A DNA stretch of 64,000 nucleotides from Gallibacterium trehalosifermentans (GTDB taxonomy: Bacteria; Pseudomonadota; Gammaproteobacteria; Enterobacterales; Pasteurellaceae), in assembly GCF_042433055.1 (NCBI RefSeq), contig NZ_JBHLWB010000001.1, forward strand, positions 124,001-188,000. Direction: 5' to 3'. Shown here piece by piece: positions 10,072 to 19,236 of this stretch. A program made the position numbers and the translations under genes. Position 1 is the stretch's first letter. Every line of letters begins with the position of its first letter. The notes under the pieces are model-generated. The model was not told the DNA's origin. It ran no database searches and worked only from the letters and a program-made list of their open reading frames with translations.

Positions 10072-10103
10072 AAAAGATACACTATTTTGTGTATCTTTTT
10101 TAT
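10072..10103. terminator. Bidirectional terminator between the efflux operon and cspD
   Basis: A perfect 11-bp stem (10072-10082 with 10089-10099) with a 6-nt loop has A-rich and T-rich flanks on both sides, so it can end transcription from both convergent units. Confidence 0.88.
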
Positions 10104-10154
10104 TGGTAATTTTACTTTAAGAGCAAAATGAATATATCAAGTATTACAATATGA

Positions 10155-10364
10155 TTATTCTACCACAGGGACAATTTTGGTCGCATGAGAACCTTTATCA
10201 CCATGAACCGCTTCAAACTGTACTTTTTGTCCTGCTTTTAATGAACGGTATCCGTCCATTTCAATCACAGAATAATGTGCGAAAATATCGCCATCTTGAC
10301 CTTCAGTTGAAATAAAACCGAACCCTTTTGCATTGTTAAACCACTTTACTACACCGATTTCCAT
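10155..10364 (-). CDS. cspD: Cold-shock-domain protein CspD-like
   Basis: 69 aa single cold-shock domain. It begins MEIGVVKWFNNAKGFGFI, with the RNP1-type motif KGFGFI, and later has DIFAHYS (RNP2 type). CspD-like proteins bind single-stranded DNA or RNA; E. coli CspD inhibits replication in stationary phase. A start farther upstream (10415) would add 17 residues foreign to the family; ATG 10364 has a GAGG ribosome-binding site and is preferred. The gene is monocistronic and convergent with the efflux operon. Confidence 0.92.
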   Translation of the reverse strand: MEIGVVKWFNNAKGFGFISTEGQDGDIFAHYSVIEMDGYRSLKAGQKVQFEAVHGDKGSHATKIVPVVE

Positions 10365-10629
10365 AATAACCTCGAATAATGGATTTTTTGATTTACTTAA
10401 AATATACAATGACAAGAATGCCTTGTACTCCTTACATATTTATCTAACTTCAAAAGATAAATCAAATGGCGAATGTTTAAAATTAGCGGAAGATCACAGA
10501 AATTCAGTAAATTTGTTTAAAAATAGCCATTTTGGTGGCAAATTAATACATAAAATAAGGCATTACCTCGTGTATCATGTTATATAATCAATCATCAAAT
10601 CATTTTTGTATTAACTGTAAAAATAAGAT

Positions 10630-12048
10630 ATGACAGATTTTTCTTTTTTTATTTATGACTATGAAAGTTTTGGCGTTGATCCAGCCAGAGATCGTCCTGC
10701 ACAATTTGCGGGTATTCGCACAGATCAAGACTTTAATATTATTAGTGAACCCGTTATTTTATATTGTAAACAAACGGAGGATTATCTTCCTCACCCCGCA
10801 GCCGTTGCCTTAACAGGTATTACACCGCAACATTGTAATCAACACGGCATTAGTGAACCTGAATTTGCAGCAAAAATCTTAGCTGAATTTAGCCAACCCA
10901 ATACTTGCATTATGGGGTATAACAATATTCGTTTTGATGATGAAATGACACGTTATACTTTTTATCGCAATTTTATCGATCCATATGAATATAGTTATCG
11001 CCAAGGAAATTCTCGTTGGGATTTGCTGGATTTAGTGCGCGCAACTTATGCGTTACGTCCAGAGGGAATTAATTGGGTTTATGATGATGAGGGAATGCCT
11101 AGTTTTCGTTTGGAATTGTTGACCAAAGCCAATGGTATTGAACATAGCCATGCACATGATGCAATGTCTGATGTTTATGCGACTATTGAAATGGCGAAAT
11201 TGATTAAACAAAAACAACCTAAATTATTTAACTATTTTTTTACCCATCGAGGCAAAAAAGCCTTAGAAGAACTCGTTGATTTTATCAATATGACGCCATT
11301 GGTGCATGTTTCGGGAATGTTAGGAAATTATCGTAGTAATATTAGCTTGATGGTACCCCTTGCACCACACCCGACCAATAAAAATGCGGTCATTTTTTGT
11401 GATTTAGCGAGTGATATTAGTGATTTACTGGCTCTTGATACAGAGACATTGAAACAACGTTTATATACCAAAAAATCGGCATTAGAACAGCTAGGACAAA
11501 AATCAGTACCATTGAAATTGGTGCACCTCAATAAATGCCCGATTTTAGCACCAGCAAAAACCTTACAATCACAAGATGCGGATCGATTAGGCATTGATCG
11601 CCAATATTGTTTGAGCAATTTAGAACAATTAAAAGCACACCCTGAAATTCGTGAGAAAGTCCATCAAATTTACCTTGAGGACTATTCTAGTCAATATGAT
11701 GATGTAGAAACGGCACTTTATACAGGGTTTTATTCTTATTCCGATAAGCAAAATTTAGCTATTTTGCGCACGTTACCTGAAGAAAAACTCGGCGATCATG
11801 GTTTAGTCTTTCAAGATCAACGAATTTCTGAATTACTTTTCCATTATCGCGCGAGACATTGTTATAAAACGCTTTCACGAGCAGAGCAGGTAAAATGGCA
11901 GAAATATTGTCGTATCAAGCTAGAGAAAGCGAGTGAACATTTTATTGCTGAATTAGAACAACTTTCTACCCTGTATGCAAATGATGAAAATAAGTTAAAT
12001 TTGTTAAAAAATCTTTATGATTATAGTTTAAAACTGATAATGAAATGA
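10630..12048 (+). CDS. sbcB: Exodeoxyribonuclease I
   Basis: 472 aa, the typical length. ExoI degrades single-stranded DNA 3' to 5' in recombination and mismatch repair. The DEDDh exonuclease residues are visible in FIYDYESFG (residues 7-15), GYNNIRFDDEM (near 95) and HAHDAMSDVYATIE (near 175). The SH3-like and C-terminal helical regions that bind ssDNA follow. The gene stands alone; the monomeric isocitrate dehydrogenase gene begins 68 bp later. Confidence 0.96.
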   Translation: MTDFSFFIYDYESFGVDPARDRPAQFAGIRTDQDFNIISEPVILYCKQTEDYLPHPAAVALTGITPQHCNQHGISEPEFAAKILAEFSQPNTCIMGYNNIRFDDEMTRYTFYRNFIDPYEYSYRQGNSRWDLLDLVRATYALRPEGINWVYDDEGMPSFRLELLTKANGIEHSHAHDAMSDVYATIEMAKLIKQKQPKLFNYFFTHRGKKALEELVDFINMTPLVHVSGMLGNYRSNISLMVPLAPHPTNKNAVIFCDLASDISDLLALDTETLKQRLYTKKSALEQLGQKSVPLKLVHLNKCPILAPAKTLQSQDADRLGIDRQYCLSNLEQLKAHPEIREKVHQIYLEDYSSQYDDVETALYTGFYSYSDKQNLAILRTLPEEKLGDHGLVFQDQRISELLFHYRARHCYKTLSRAEQVKWQKYCRIKLEKASEHFIAELEQLSTLYANDENKLNLLKNLYDYSLKLIMK

Positions 12049-12116
12049 TAAGATAAATGCGCAGTTACCTTATTGCAAACACACAGATTACTTAATCGTA
12101 AATACTAGAGGTGATT

Positions 12117-14318
12117 ATGAGTAAAATTATTTATACCTACACAGATGAAGCGCCTGCTTTAGCAACCTTATCTTTCCTACCGATTATTGAAAAATTTCTC
12201 AAACCAGCAAATATTGAAGTGGTTATAAGTGATATTTCACTCGCTGGGCGGATTTTGGCAAATTTTCCAGAATATTTAAAAGAAGAGCAGCGTGTAGCAG
12301 ATGCCTTAACGCAATTAGGTGATTTAGTAACAAAACCTGAAGCAAATGTGATCAAACTACCGAATATTAGTGCGTCAATTCCACAATTAAAAGCCGCCAT
12401 CGCTGAATTACAGGCACATGGGTATGCGGTACCAAATTATCCTGACTCTCCAACAACGGAAGAAGAAAAGACTATCCGTTCTCGTTATGACAAAATCAAA
12501 GGCAGTGCAGTAAATCCTGTATTGCGAGAGGGAAACTCAGATCGCCGAGCGCCAAAAGCCGTAAAAAATTATGCTCGACAATTTCCGCATAGCATGGGAG
12601 CGTGGTCAACAGATTCAAAAACACACGTTGCCACCATGAGTGAGGGCGATTTTTACCATAATGAGCAAGCGGTTACCTTAGCACAAGCAGGGGAAATCCG
12701 TATTGTATTGGAAAATACACAAGGTCAACAAACTGTGTTAAAAACCTTAAAAGGGCAAGCAGGTGAAATTCTAGACGCCACAATGATGAGTAAAAAGGCG
12801 CTGCTGGCATTTTTAAGTAAAGAAATTCAAGATGCAAAAGCACAAGATGTATTGTTTTCCTTGCATATGAAAGCCACGATGATGAAAGTATCCGATCCGA
12901 TTATTTTTGGTCATGCGGTAAAAGCCTTTTTAGCGCCTGTATTTGAAAAATATGGCGCATTACTTGACCAAGCAGGCGTTAACGTTAATAACGGTTTAGG
13001 CAATCTCATTGCGAATTTGGATAAATTACCAGAAGAGGTGCGAGTTGCAGTAGAACAGGCCTTAGCAGATGGTCCAGCCTTAGCGATGGTTGATTCTGAT
13101 AAAGGGATTACCAATCTTCATGTACCAAGTGATGTGATTATTGATGCCTCAATGCCAGCGATGATCCGTAGTTCAGGAAAAATGTGGAATGCGCAGGGGC
13201 AATTACAAGATACTAAAGCAGTGATTCCAGATAGTAGCTATGCTGGGGTGTATGCACAAACAATCGCTTTCTGTAAACAGCATGGTGCGTTTGATCCAAA
13301 AACAATGGGCAGCGTACCGAATGTAGGGTTAATGGCACAAAAAGCAGAAGAATATGGCTCACATGATAAAACCTTTGAAATACCAAGCGATGGGGTGGTG
13401 AAAGTTTTAGATCAACATGATCAAGTCTTAATGCAGCATACCGTAGAAACAGGGGATATTTGGCGTATGTGTCAAACGAAAGATGCCCCTGTCATTGATT
13501 GGGTAAAATTAGCAGTAAAACGCGCGGAGTTGTCCGATACGCCAGCAGTATTCTGGTTAGATAAACATCGTGCTCACGATCGTGAAATTCTGCAAAAAGT
13601 CGAAAAAGCATTGCAAACGATTGATACTAGTAGAGTTGAATTACATATCTTATCCCCAGTAGAAGCAACGCAGTTTTCACTTGAACGCGCGAAGGCAGGT
13701 AAAGATACGATTTCTGTAACAGGTAATGTTTTACGCGATTATCTCACAGACTTGTTCCCAATTTTAGAGTTAGGTACCAGTGCGAAAATGTTATCAATCG
13801 TGCCATTAATGAATGGTGGTGGAATGTTTGAAACAGGGGCAGGCGGTTCTGCACCAAAACACGTCCAACAATTTTTACAAGAAAACCACCTGCGTTGGGA
13901 TTCATTAGGGGAGTTTTTAGCCTTAGCAGTTTCACTTGAACATTTAGCACAGCGTGAAAATAACCCACGTGCACAAATCCTTGCTGATGCCTTAGATAAA
14001 GCAACAGAAAAATTATTGCTTAACGGCAAATCACCTGCTCGAAAAGTGAAACAAATTGATAATCGTGGTAGTCATTATTATCTTGCTTGTTATTGGGCAG
14101 AAGCATTGGGCGAACAAGATAAAGATCGTGAACTTGCTGCGCAATTTAAGCCATTAGCTGTTGCATTAAAAGACAATGAACAAGCAATTATGACAGAATT
14201 GGACGATGCACAAGGACAAACAGTTGATATGGGAGGCTACTATCACCCGAATCCAATATTGGCTAAACAAGCAATGCGTCCAAGTAAGATATTGAATGCG
14301 TTAATTGATCATTTTTAA
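12117..14318 (+). CDS. icd: NADP-dependent isocitrate dehydrogenase, monomeric type
   Basis: 733 aa. Its length and sequence (TYTDEAPALATLSFLPI at the start, AVNPVLREGNSDRRAP near residue 137, GGMFETGAGGSAPKHVQQF near 568) identify the large monomeric isocitrate dehydrogenase family, unrelated in size to the common 45-kDa dimeric enzyme. It converts isocitrate to 2-oxoglutarate with NADP. ATG 12117 follows AGAGGTGA at good spacing; GTG 12111 would place the start inside that site. A terminator follows the stop. Confidence 0.95.
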   Translation: MSKIIYTYTDEAPALATLSFLPIIEKFLKPANIEVVISDISLAGRILANFPEYLKEEQRVADALTQLGDLVTKPEANVIKLPNISASIPQLKAAIAELQAHGYAVPNYPDSPTTEEEKTIRSRYDKIKGSAVNPVLREGNSDRRAPKAVKNYARQFPHSMGAWSTDSKTHVATMSEGDFYHNEQAVTLAQAGEIRIVLENTQGQQTVLKTLKGQAGEILDATMMSKKALLAFLSKEIQDAKAQDVLFSLHMKATMMKVSDPIIFGHAVKAFLAPVFEKYGALLDQAGVNVNNGLGNLIANLDKLPEEVRVAVEQALADGPALAMVDSDKGITNLHVPSDVIIDASMPAMIRSSGKMWNAQGQLQDTKAVIPDSSYAGVYAQTIAFCKQHGAFDPKTMGSVPNVGLMAQKAEEYGSHDKTFEIPSDGVVKVLDQHDQVLMQHTVETGDIWRMCQTKDAPVIDWVKLAVKRAELSDTPAVFWLDKHRAHDREILQKVEKALQTIDTSRVELHILSPVEATQFSLERAKAGKDTISVTGNVLRDYLTDLFPILELGTSAKMLSIVPLMNGGGMFETGAGGSAPKHVQQFLQENHLRWDSLGEFLALAVSLEHLAQRENNPRAQILADALDKATEKLLLNGKSPARKVKQIDNRGSHYYLACYWAEALGEQDKDRELAAQFKPLAVALKDNEQAIMTELDDAQGQTVDMGGYYHPNPILAKQAMRPSKILNALIDHF

Positions 14319-14338
14319 TTAGCTATAATAATAAGAAG

Positions 14339-14368
14339 AACTCTATATTTTTATATAGAGTTTTTTTA
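14339..14368 (+). terminator. Terminator after icd
   Basis: A perfect 10-bp A/T-rich stem (14339-14348 with 14353-14362) with a TTTT loop is followed by seven T. Confidence 0.85.
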
Positions 14369-14704
14369 TTTTAGTAACTTACTTTATATAATGAAGTGCT
14401 TTATTTCTAATAATGTTTATTTATCTAATTTTTTATTAATTTATTTTCCTTATTATTGGAGTTAATTTCTGTAAAATAATGGTGTGTTAATTGTTTGATT
14501 TGTAAGAATACTAATGTTGATTTTAATTGTGGTAATTGTATATAAAATTAGATATGTACTGCATAAGAAGAAAAGATGTATTTTTTTGATGGTTAAAAAT
14601 GAATTATGGGGATATACTAGAATCATGATCATATTAACAAAAACTCATATTACTATATAAGCATAATAACAGTATTGGTGATGAGATATAATGGAAGAGA
14701 AAAG
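14369..14704. other. AT-rich non-coding gap before the unrecognised membrane protein gene
   Basis: This stretch is very AT-rich and has no convincing gene on either strand. TTGATG (14587-14592) with TATACT (14613-14618) could be a weak promoter for the next gene, although the 20-bp spacer is long. I see nothing else there. Confidence 0.4.
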
Positions 14705-15595
14705 ATGAACTTTAGCGATATTAGAAATTTTTTTAATTTTGATGTTTTTTATATTGACTTTGAAAATGTCTTATGGGTTATTATCATTAGTTTTATTATT
14801 GTTCTGGTTATATATTTAGAAATTATTGGTAGTAAGAGATGGCGATTAAGTAGAGTTTTTCTGCATATCTTGATTATATTTTTCGTCTTTAGTCTATCTG
14901 CTTATTCTCTTTATCAATACCTTGAAAATTTAAAAGTGAGAATGCATTCAGGAATCTGTTGGAAAACAGGAGAAAACTTATATCAAAAACTAGGACAGCA
15001 ACAATTTTATCTATTAGCAAAGAAAAGTTATCTCAATAATCTTCGCAAAGCAATTAAACAACATAACGAAAAACATTGGAAAATCTGTGAAAAGGTGCAT
15101 TGCGGTTTTTATTATTTTGGTTCATTAAAAAACAGCAGTGATTTAGCCTTTATTGAGAATTTTAAAGAAGCGTTTAGAAAAACTAGTTATTATAATTATG
15201 ATGGGAAATTAGTTAATCAAGATAAAAAAGTCTTATTTGAGACTTTTCTGCATGAGAAATTAGATTTAGATAAAGAAATTCCTTATACAGAAGGTGTTTT
15301 TCTTGCGGTTGGGTTTCGTGGTGGCACACTATTCTTTTTCGATAATAAGGATAAATATAAAGTGATGCCAGTAGAGTTATTAGATAATTCTGTAATAAAT
15401 AGTGGATTTGTCAAACGTGAATCAGGCTTAGGCAATTTTTATCTTAATCTTGGGCATATCATGGGGATATCTGATTATGAATCTAGTTTCAGTTATACAT
15501 TTAGTACAAATTTCATTGGACTAGCTTCTGAGCCTTATACTATTCCTGTAAGCAATTGTGGTAATACACCATTAAATAATGATGATTTTGATTAG
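14705..15595 (+). CDS. Unrecognised membrane protein
   Basis: 296 aa from ATG 14705, which follows GGAAGAGAAAAG; an in-frame GTG at 14675 lacks a site. I do not recognise a family. Two hydrophobic segments (about residues 20-40 and 50-75) suggest an N-terminal two-helix membrane anchor. The rest is a soluble domain with paired Cys around residues 85 and 126-131 and an aromatic-rich core (GVFLAVGFRGGTLFFFDN). Codon use is more AT-biased than in neighbouring core genes, suggesting an accessory gene. A tiny ORF follows after 11 bp. Confidence 0.65.
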   Translation: MNFSDIRNFFNFDVFYIDFENVLWVIIISFIIVLVIYLEIIGSKRWRLSRVFLHILIIFFVFSLSAYSLYQYLENLKVRMHSGICWKTGENLYQKLGQQQFYLLAKKSYLNNLRKAIKQHNEKHWKICEKVHCGFYYFGSLKNSSDLAFIENFKEAFRKTSYYNYDGKLVNQDKKVLFETFLHEKLDLDKEIPYTEGVFLAVGFRGGTLFFFDNKDKYKVMPVELLDNSVINSGFVKRESGLGNFYLNLGHIMGISDYESSFSYTFSTNFIGLASEPYTIPVSNCGNTPLNNDDFD

Positions 15596-15606
15596 GAGAC
15601 AATATT

Positions 15607-15702
15607 ATGACACAAGAATCTAAAGAAATCTTTATTTCTTTGAAAGATGATGCTAAAGCAATTACTGTTTTTAATGCTTACCTTATTGATTTCTCATATT
15701 AG
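15607..15702 (+). CDS. Tiny hypothetical ORF (31 aa)
   Basis: The ORF begins MTQESKEIFISLKDDAKAIT and ends after 31 residues. GGAGA lies 8 bp before the ATG, overlapping the end of the upstream gene, so it is probably translated from the same transcript. It may be a real small protein or the surviving 5' end of a larger decayed gene. No downstream frame clearly continues it. Confidence 0.35.
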   Translation: MTQESKEIFISLKDDAKAITVFNAYLIDFSY

Positions 15703-16138
15703 CTATATTTTTTGTTAGAACCACAATTTCATTATCTCGACAAAAAATATTTTTTAATAAAAATCTCTCTGCTATCTGATATTAGATTATTTATTCTAAA
15801 GTGTGATAATTATCACAATATAGATTTATTTTTTATATTGATTTTTATCAATATCATTAAGTATAGTTGTCAATTAAATATGTATCTACTGATCCAGAAA
15901 TCAAACATTTCAGGACAACGACGGGTGATCAGCTATTTATTAAGCCCATTGCAAGAAACAGTGAATGAAAGTATGAGAGAACGATGAGAGAACAGTAGTA
16001 AAGATATTTGTTGTAAATCGCTCTTCTGATGAAATATTTTTCATGTCGCCAAGCAGATTCAGAATACCTATAAAAATCATCTAGTTTTGTGGTAACATAG
16101 TGGCAATTTTTGACAAGAAATAGATAGATATAAGAAAA
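15703..16138. other. Non-coding gap upstream of fadD
   Basis: AT-rich, with no supported gene; the TTG-initiated frame at 15712-15987 has no ribosome-binding site and low-complexity content. It contains the CRP-type palindrome described separately and presumably the fadD promoter. The 12-mer GTGGTAACATAG near 16090 recurs near 21657 upstream of the AEC transporter gene; this may be chance. Confidence 0.5.
15802..15817. promoter_or_regulatory. Perfect CRP-type binding palindrome
   Basis: TGTGATAATTATCACA is a perfect 16-bp palindrome containing the CRP consensus TGTGA-N6-TCACA. It lies 322 bp before the fadD start codon. fadD is under catabolite control in E. coli, so control of fadD is the simplest reading, although the distance is long. 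Confidence 0.65.
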
Positions 16139-17845
16139 ATGGAAAGATTGTGGGTTAAAAATTATCCAGCAGAATCACGTATGGATCCAGATACTTTAGC
16201 ATTATCATCTTTAGTTGAAATGCTAGAAAAAGCAGTAAGAGAAAATCCAGATAGACCTGCCTATGTCAATATGGGGCAAGCGCTAACTTATCGTAAATTA
16301 GAAGAACGCAGCCGAGCTTTTGCTGCTTATTTGCAGAATGAATTGAAATTAGAACGTGGCGAGCGTGTGGCGTTAATGATGCCTAATCTTTTGCAATATC
16401 CGATTGCCTTATTTGGGGTATTACGTGCGGGATTAGTCGTAGTCAATGTTAACCCGTTATATACACCGAGAGAATTAGAACATCAATTACAAGATAGTGG
16501 CGCAACGGCGATTGTGGTGGTTTCTAATTTTGCTTCTACTTTAGAAAAAGTTGTTTTCAATACGAATATTAAACATGTGATTTTGACCAGAATGGGTGAT
16601 CAACTCTCATTTGGCAAAAGAACATTAGTTAACTTTATTGTTAAATATATCAAAAAGTTAGTGCCAAAATATAAATTACCTCATGCCGTAACTTTTCGGG
16701 AAGTTTTACGTATTGGGAAATATCGTCAATATATCCGTCCAGATATTGGTAAACAAGATTTGGCTTTCTTGCAATATACGGGTGGAACGACAGGTGTGGC
16801 AAAGGGCGCAATGCTTACACATGGTAATATGATTTATAACATTGCCCAAGCAAAATGGTTGGCAGAGCCATTTGTTAAAGCGGGTAAAAATCGTTATGCA
16901 ACCATTATTTTACCGATGTATCACGTGTTTTCACTGACTGTAAATGCGTTGTTATTTATTCATTTTGGTTTGACTGGAATATTAATAACTAACCCACGTG
17001 ATTTACCGAATTTAATTAAAGAATTAAAACGCTATCGCCCAATCGCGATTACAGGGGTGAATACTTTATTTAATTCATTATTACACCAAGAAGAGTTGAA
17101 AGAAGTTGATTTCTCTCAGTTAAGATTAACTGTTGGTGGTGGTGTATCGGTGCAAAAATCTGTTGCGCAACGCTGGTTTGAGGTTACTGGTTGCCATATT
17201 CTAGAGGGATATGGTATGACCGAATGTTCGCCATTGATCGCGTGTAATCCAGCGAACTTTGCTGGTCATGCAGGCAGAATTGGTGTTCCTGTGCCAGATA
17301 CAGATATTAAAATTATGGACGATAATGGTAATGAGTTAGGTCTAAATCAGGCGGGTGAGTTGTGGGTGAAAGGTGCACAAGTCATGCAAGGATATTGGAA
17401 TAAGCCTGAAGAAACTGCTGCAGTGTTAAAAGATGGCTGGTTGGCAACAGGTGATATTGTGGAAATGGACGATGATTATCAATTACGGATTGTAGATCGT
17501 AAAAAAGATATGATCATTGTGTCTGGTTTTAATGTTTATCCAAATGAAGTTGAAGATGTAATTATGTTGAATCCTAAAGTGAAAGAAGTTGCTGTGATCG
17601 GGGTACCTCATTCAATTTCAGGGGAAATAATTAAAGCCGTTGTTGCCAAAAAAGATGAAAGTTTGACACGAGATGAATTACGTAAACATTGTCGTCATTA
17701 TTTAACGGGATATAAAATTCCAAAAGAAATTGAATTCCGTGAAGAGTTACCAAAAAGTAATGTAGGTAAAATTTTACGTCGTGTTGTACGTGAAGAAGAG
17801 TTGGCTAAGCGTGCTAATGTCGTGAATAATTCAGATGAGAACTGA
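16139..17845 (+). CDS. fadD: Long-chain fatty acid-CoA ligase
   Basis: 568 aa, close to E. coli FadD. It activates long-chain fatty acids to acyl-CoA in an ATP-dependent, AMP-forming reaction at the inner membrane. The AMP-binding motif YTGGTTGVAKGAMLTHGNM is near residues 214-232, followed by GYGMTECSP (near 360), the TGDIVEMD hinge region and the terminal PKSNVGKILRR loop with the catalytic Lys. A CRP-type site lies upstream and an intrinsic terminator just downstream. Confidence 0.95.
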   Translation: MERLWVKNYPAESRMDPDTLALSSLVEMLEKAVRENPDRPAYVNMGQALTYRKLEERSRAFAAYLQNELKLERGERVALMMPNLLQYPIALFGVLRAGLVVVNVNPLYTPRELEHQLQDSGATAIVVVSNFASTLEKVVFNTNIKHVILTRMGDQLSFGKRTLVNFIVKYIKKLVPKYKLPHAVTFREVLRIGKYRQYIRPDIGKQDLAFLQYTGGTTGVAKGAMLTHGNMIYNIAQAKWLAEPFVKAGKNRYATIILPMYHVFSLTVNALLFIHFGLTGILITNPRDLPNLIKELKRYRPIAITGVNTLFNSLLHQEELKEVDFSQLRLTVGGGVSVQKSVAQRWFEVTGCHILEGYGMTECSPLIACNPANFAGHAGRIGVPVPDTDIKIMDDNGNELGLNQAGELWVKGAQVMQGYWNKPEETAAVLKDGWLATGDIVEMDDDYQLRIVDRKKDMIIVSGFNVYPNEVEDVIMLNPKVKEVAVIGVPHSISGEIIKAVVAKKDESLTRDELRKHCRHYLTGYKIPKEIEFREELPKSNVGKILRRVVREEELAKRANVVNNSDEN

Positions 17846-17879
17846 TCATTATTGAATAAATAAGAGTAAAGTTATTATC

Positions 17880-17908
17880 AAGGCATGAGTTTCATGCCTT
17901 ATTTTTTT
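17880..17908 (+). terminator. Terminator after fadD
   Basis: A perfect 9-bp stem (17880-17888 with 17892-17900) with a 3-nt loop is followed by a seven-T run. It ends only 13 bp before the rnd start codon. Confidence 0.88.
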
Positions 17909-17920
17909 GAGTAAAAAGCG

Positions 17921-19054
17921 ATGCAAATATCTATTCCTTATCAAATTATTCAACAAGATTCACAATTACAACAAATCTGTGAATCTGCACAACAGTATCA
18001 AGTTGTAGCGTTGGATACGGAGTTTGAGCGTATCCGTAGTTATTATGCCAAATTAGGTTTAATTCAACTTTATTACGGCGAACAGGTGGCTTTAATTGAT
18101 CCTTTGACGATTACTGATTGGCGACCATTTATTGAGTTATTAGCGAATCAAAATGTGTTAAAAGTGCTGCACGCAAGCGGAGAAGATATTGAAATCTTTT
18201 ATCAACAATTTGGACAACGACCACAACCGATGTTAGATACACAAATTGCGGCAAATTTTTTAGGATTTCCACTTTCAGCAGGCTTTGCATTATTAGTCGA
18301 ACATTATTTACAAGTGAATTTAGACAAAAAAATATCACGTACGGATTGGTTAAAACGTCCATTGACGGAGCAGCAATTACAGTATGCTGCAGCCGATGTT
18401 TATTATTTATTGCCTGTGTATCAACATATGGCTACGATAATCACAGCATCACCATGGTCAGAGATGATTACACAAGAATGTCAATTTTTTGCAGAAAAAC
18501 GCTGTAAACAGATTTCGCCAGATAAAGCTTATTTAGAAATTGGCAATGCTTGGCGTTTAAACCGTGCTGAATTGAATAATTTAAAATTTTTGGCGAGATG
18601 GCGTTTACAAGAGGGTATGAAACGTAATCTAGCCTTAACTTTTATTGTCAGCAACGAGGGGCTAATCAAAGCCGCGATCCATTCTCCTAAACATACAGCA
18701 CAATTATTAGAATTAGGGCTACACCCAATGGAAATCAAACGGCATGGAAAAAAACTTTTATTATTGCTTGAGCAAGCCAAACGTGTTCCAGCAGAGGAAT
18801 ATCCAGAGTTAATCGAAAATATTGCAGATCGATCCGAATATAAAAAACAGATACACCTTTTACAAAAAACATTGAAACAGTTAGTAAAAGGGCAGTTGCC
18901 GCTTCCAGTGGTTGCGAGTAAAAAAAGCTTACATCAATTATTGAAGTGGTATTGGGGTGGTGAGTCAATGGAGAAATTGCCTGAATTATTGCAGTCTTGG
19001 CGGAAGCCTTATGGTGAGGCTCTATTACAATGTCTGCGTGAAACAAGGGTATGA
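17921..19054 (+). CDS. rnd: Ribonuclease D
   Basis: 377 aa, the normal RNase D length. It trims the 3' ends of tRNA precursors and other small RNAs. The DEDDy exonuclease residues are visible: VVALDTEFERIRSYY (near residue 28), HASGEDIEIF (near 84), and YAAADVYYLLPVY (near 155) with the family Tyr. HRDC-type helical domains make up the C-terminal half. The start lies just after the fadD terminator and the ribosome-binding site is weak, so expression is probably low. Confidence 0.95.
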   Translation: MQISIPYQIIQQDSQLQQICESAQQYQVVALDTEFERIRSYYAKLGLIQLYYGEQVALIDPLTITDWRPFIELLANQNVLKVLHASGEDIEIFYQQFGQRPQPMLDTQIAANFLGFPLSAGFALLVEHYLQVNLDKKISRTDWLKRPLTEQQLQYAAADVYYLLPVYQHMATIITASPWSEMITQECQFFAEKRCKQISPDKAYLEIGNAWRLNRAELNNLKFLARWRLQEGMKRNLALTFIVSNEGLIKAAIHSPKHTAQLLELGLHPMEIKRHGKKLLLLLEQAKRVPAEEYPELIENIADRSEYKKQIHLLQKTLKQLVKGQLPLPVVASKKSLHQLLKWYWGGESMEKLPELLQSWRKPYGEALLQCLRETRV

Positions 19055-19184
19055 TAAATTAATTTATAATATTTAAAAATAGAGGGGATCTTTTAGATAA
19101 TTTTCATCAATCAAGAAAAAAGATTATTTTTTAATTATTTTTATTGGCATCATTCATAATTTCGGCTATCTTTAGCAACGGGTG

Positions 19185-19200
19185 GAGATCATCAGATCTC
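19185..19200 (+). promoter_or_regulatory. Small hairpin in the sstT leader
   Basis: GAGATC-ATCA-GATCTC forms a perfect 6-bp stem with a 4-nt loop, 36 bp before the sstT start codon and inside the probable leader. It is followed by TTGATTATT, not a T run, so it is not an ordinary terminator. A role in translation control is speculation. Confidence 0.3.
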
Positions 19201-19236
19201 TTGATTATTAACACAACATTTATTGATATTAACATT

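Noticed and set aside
15712..15987. 91-aa frame upstream of fadD
   Set aside because: TTG start, no ribosome-binding site, Ile/Phe-rich AT-driven translation; it also covers the CRP-type palindrome.
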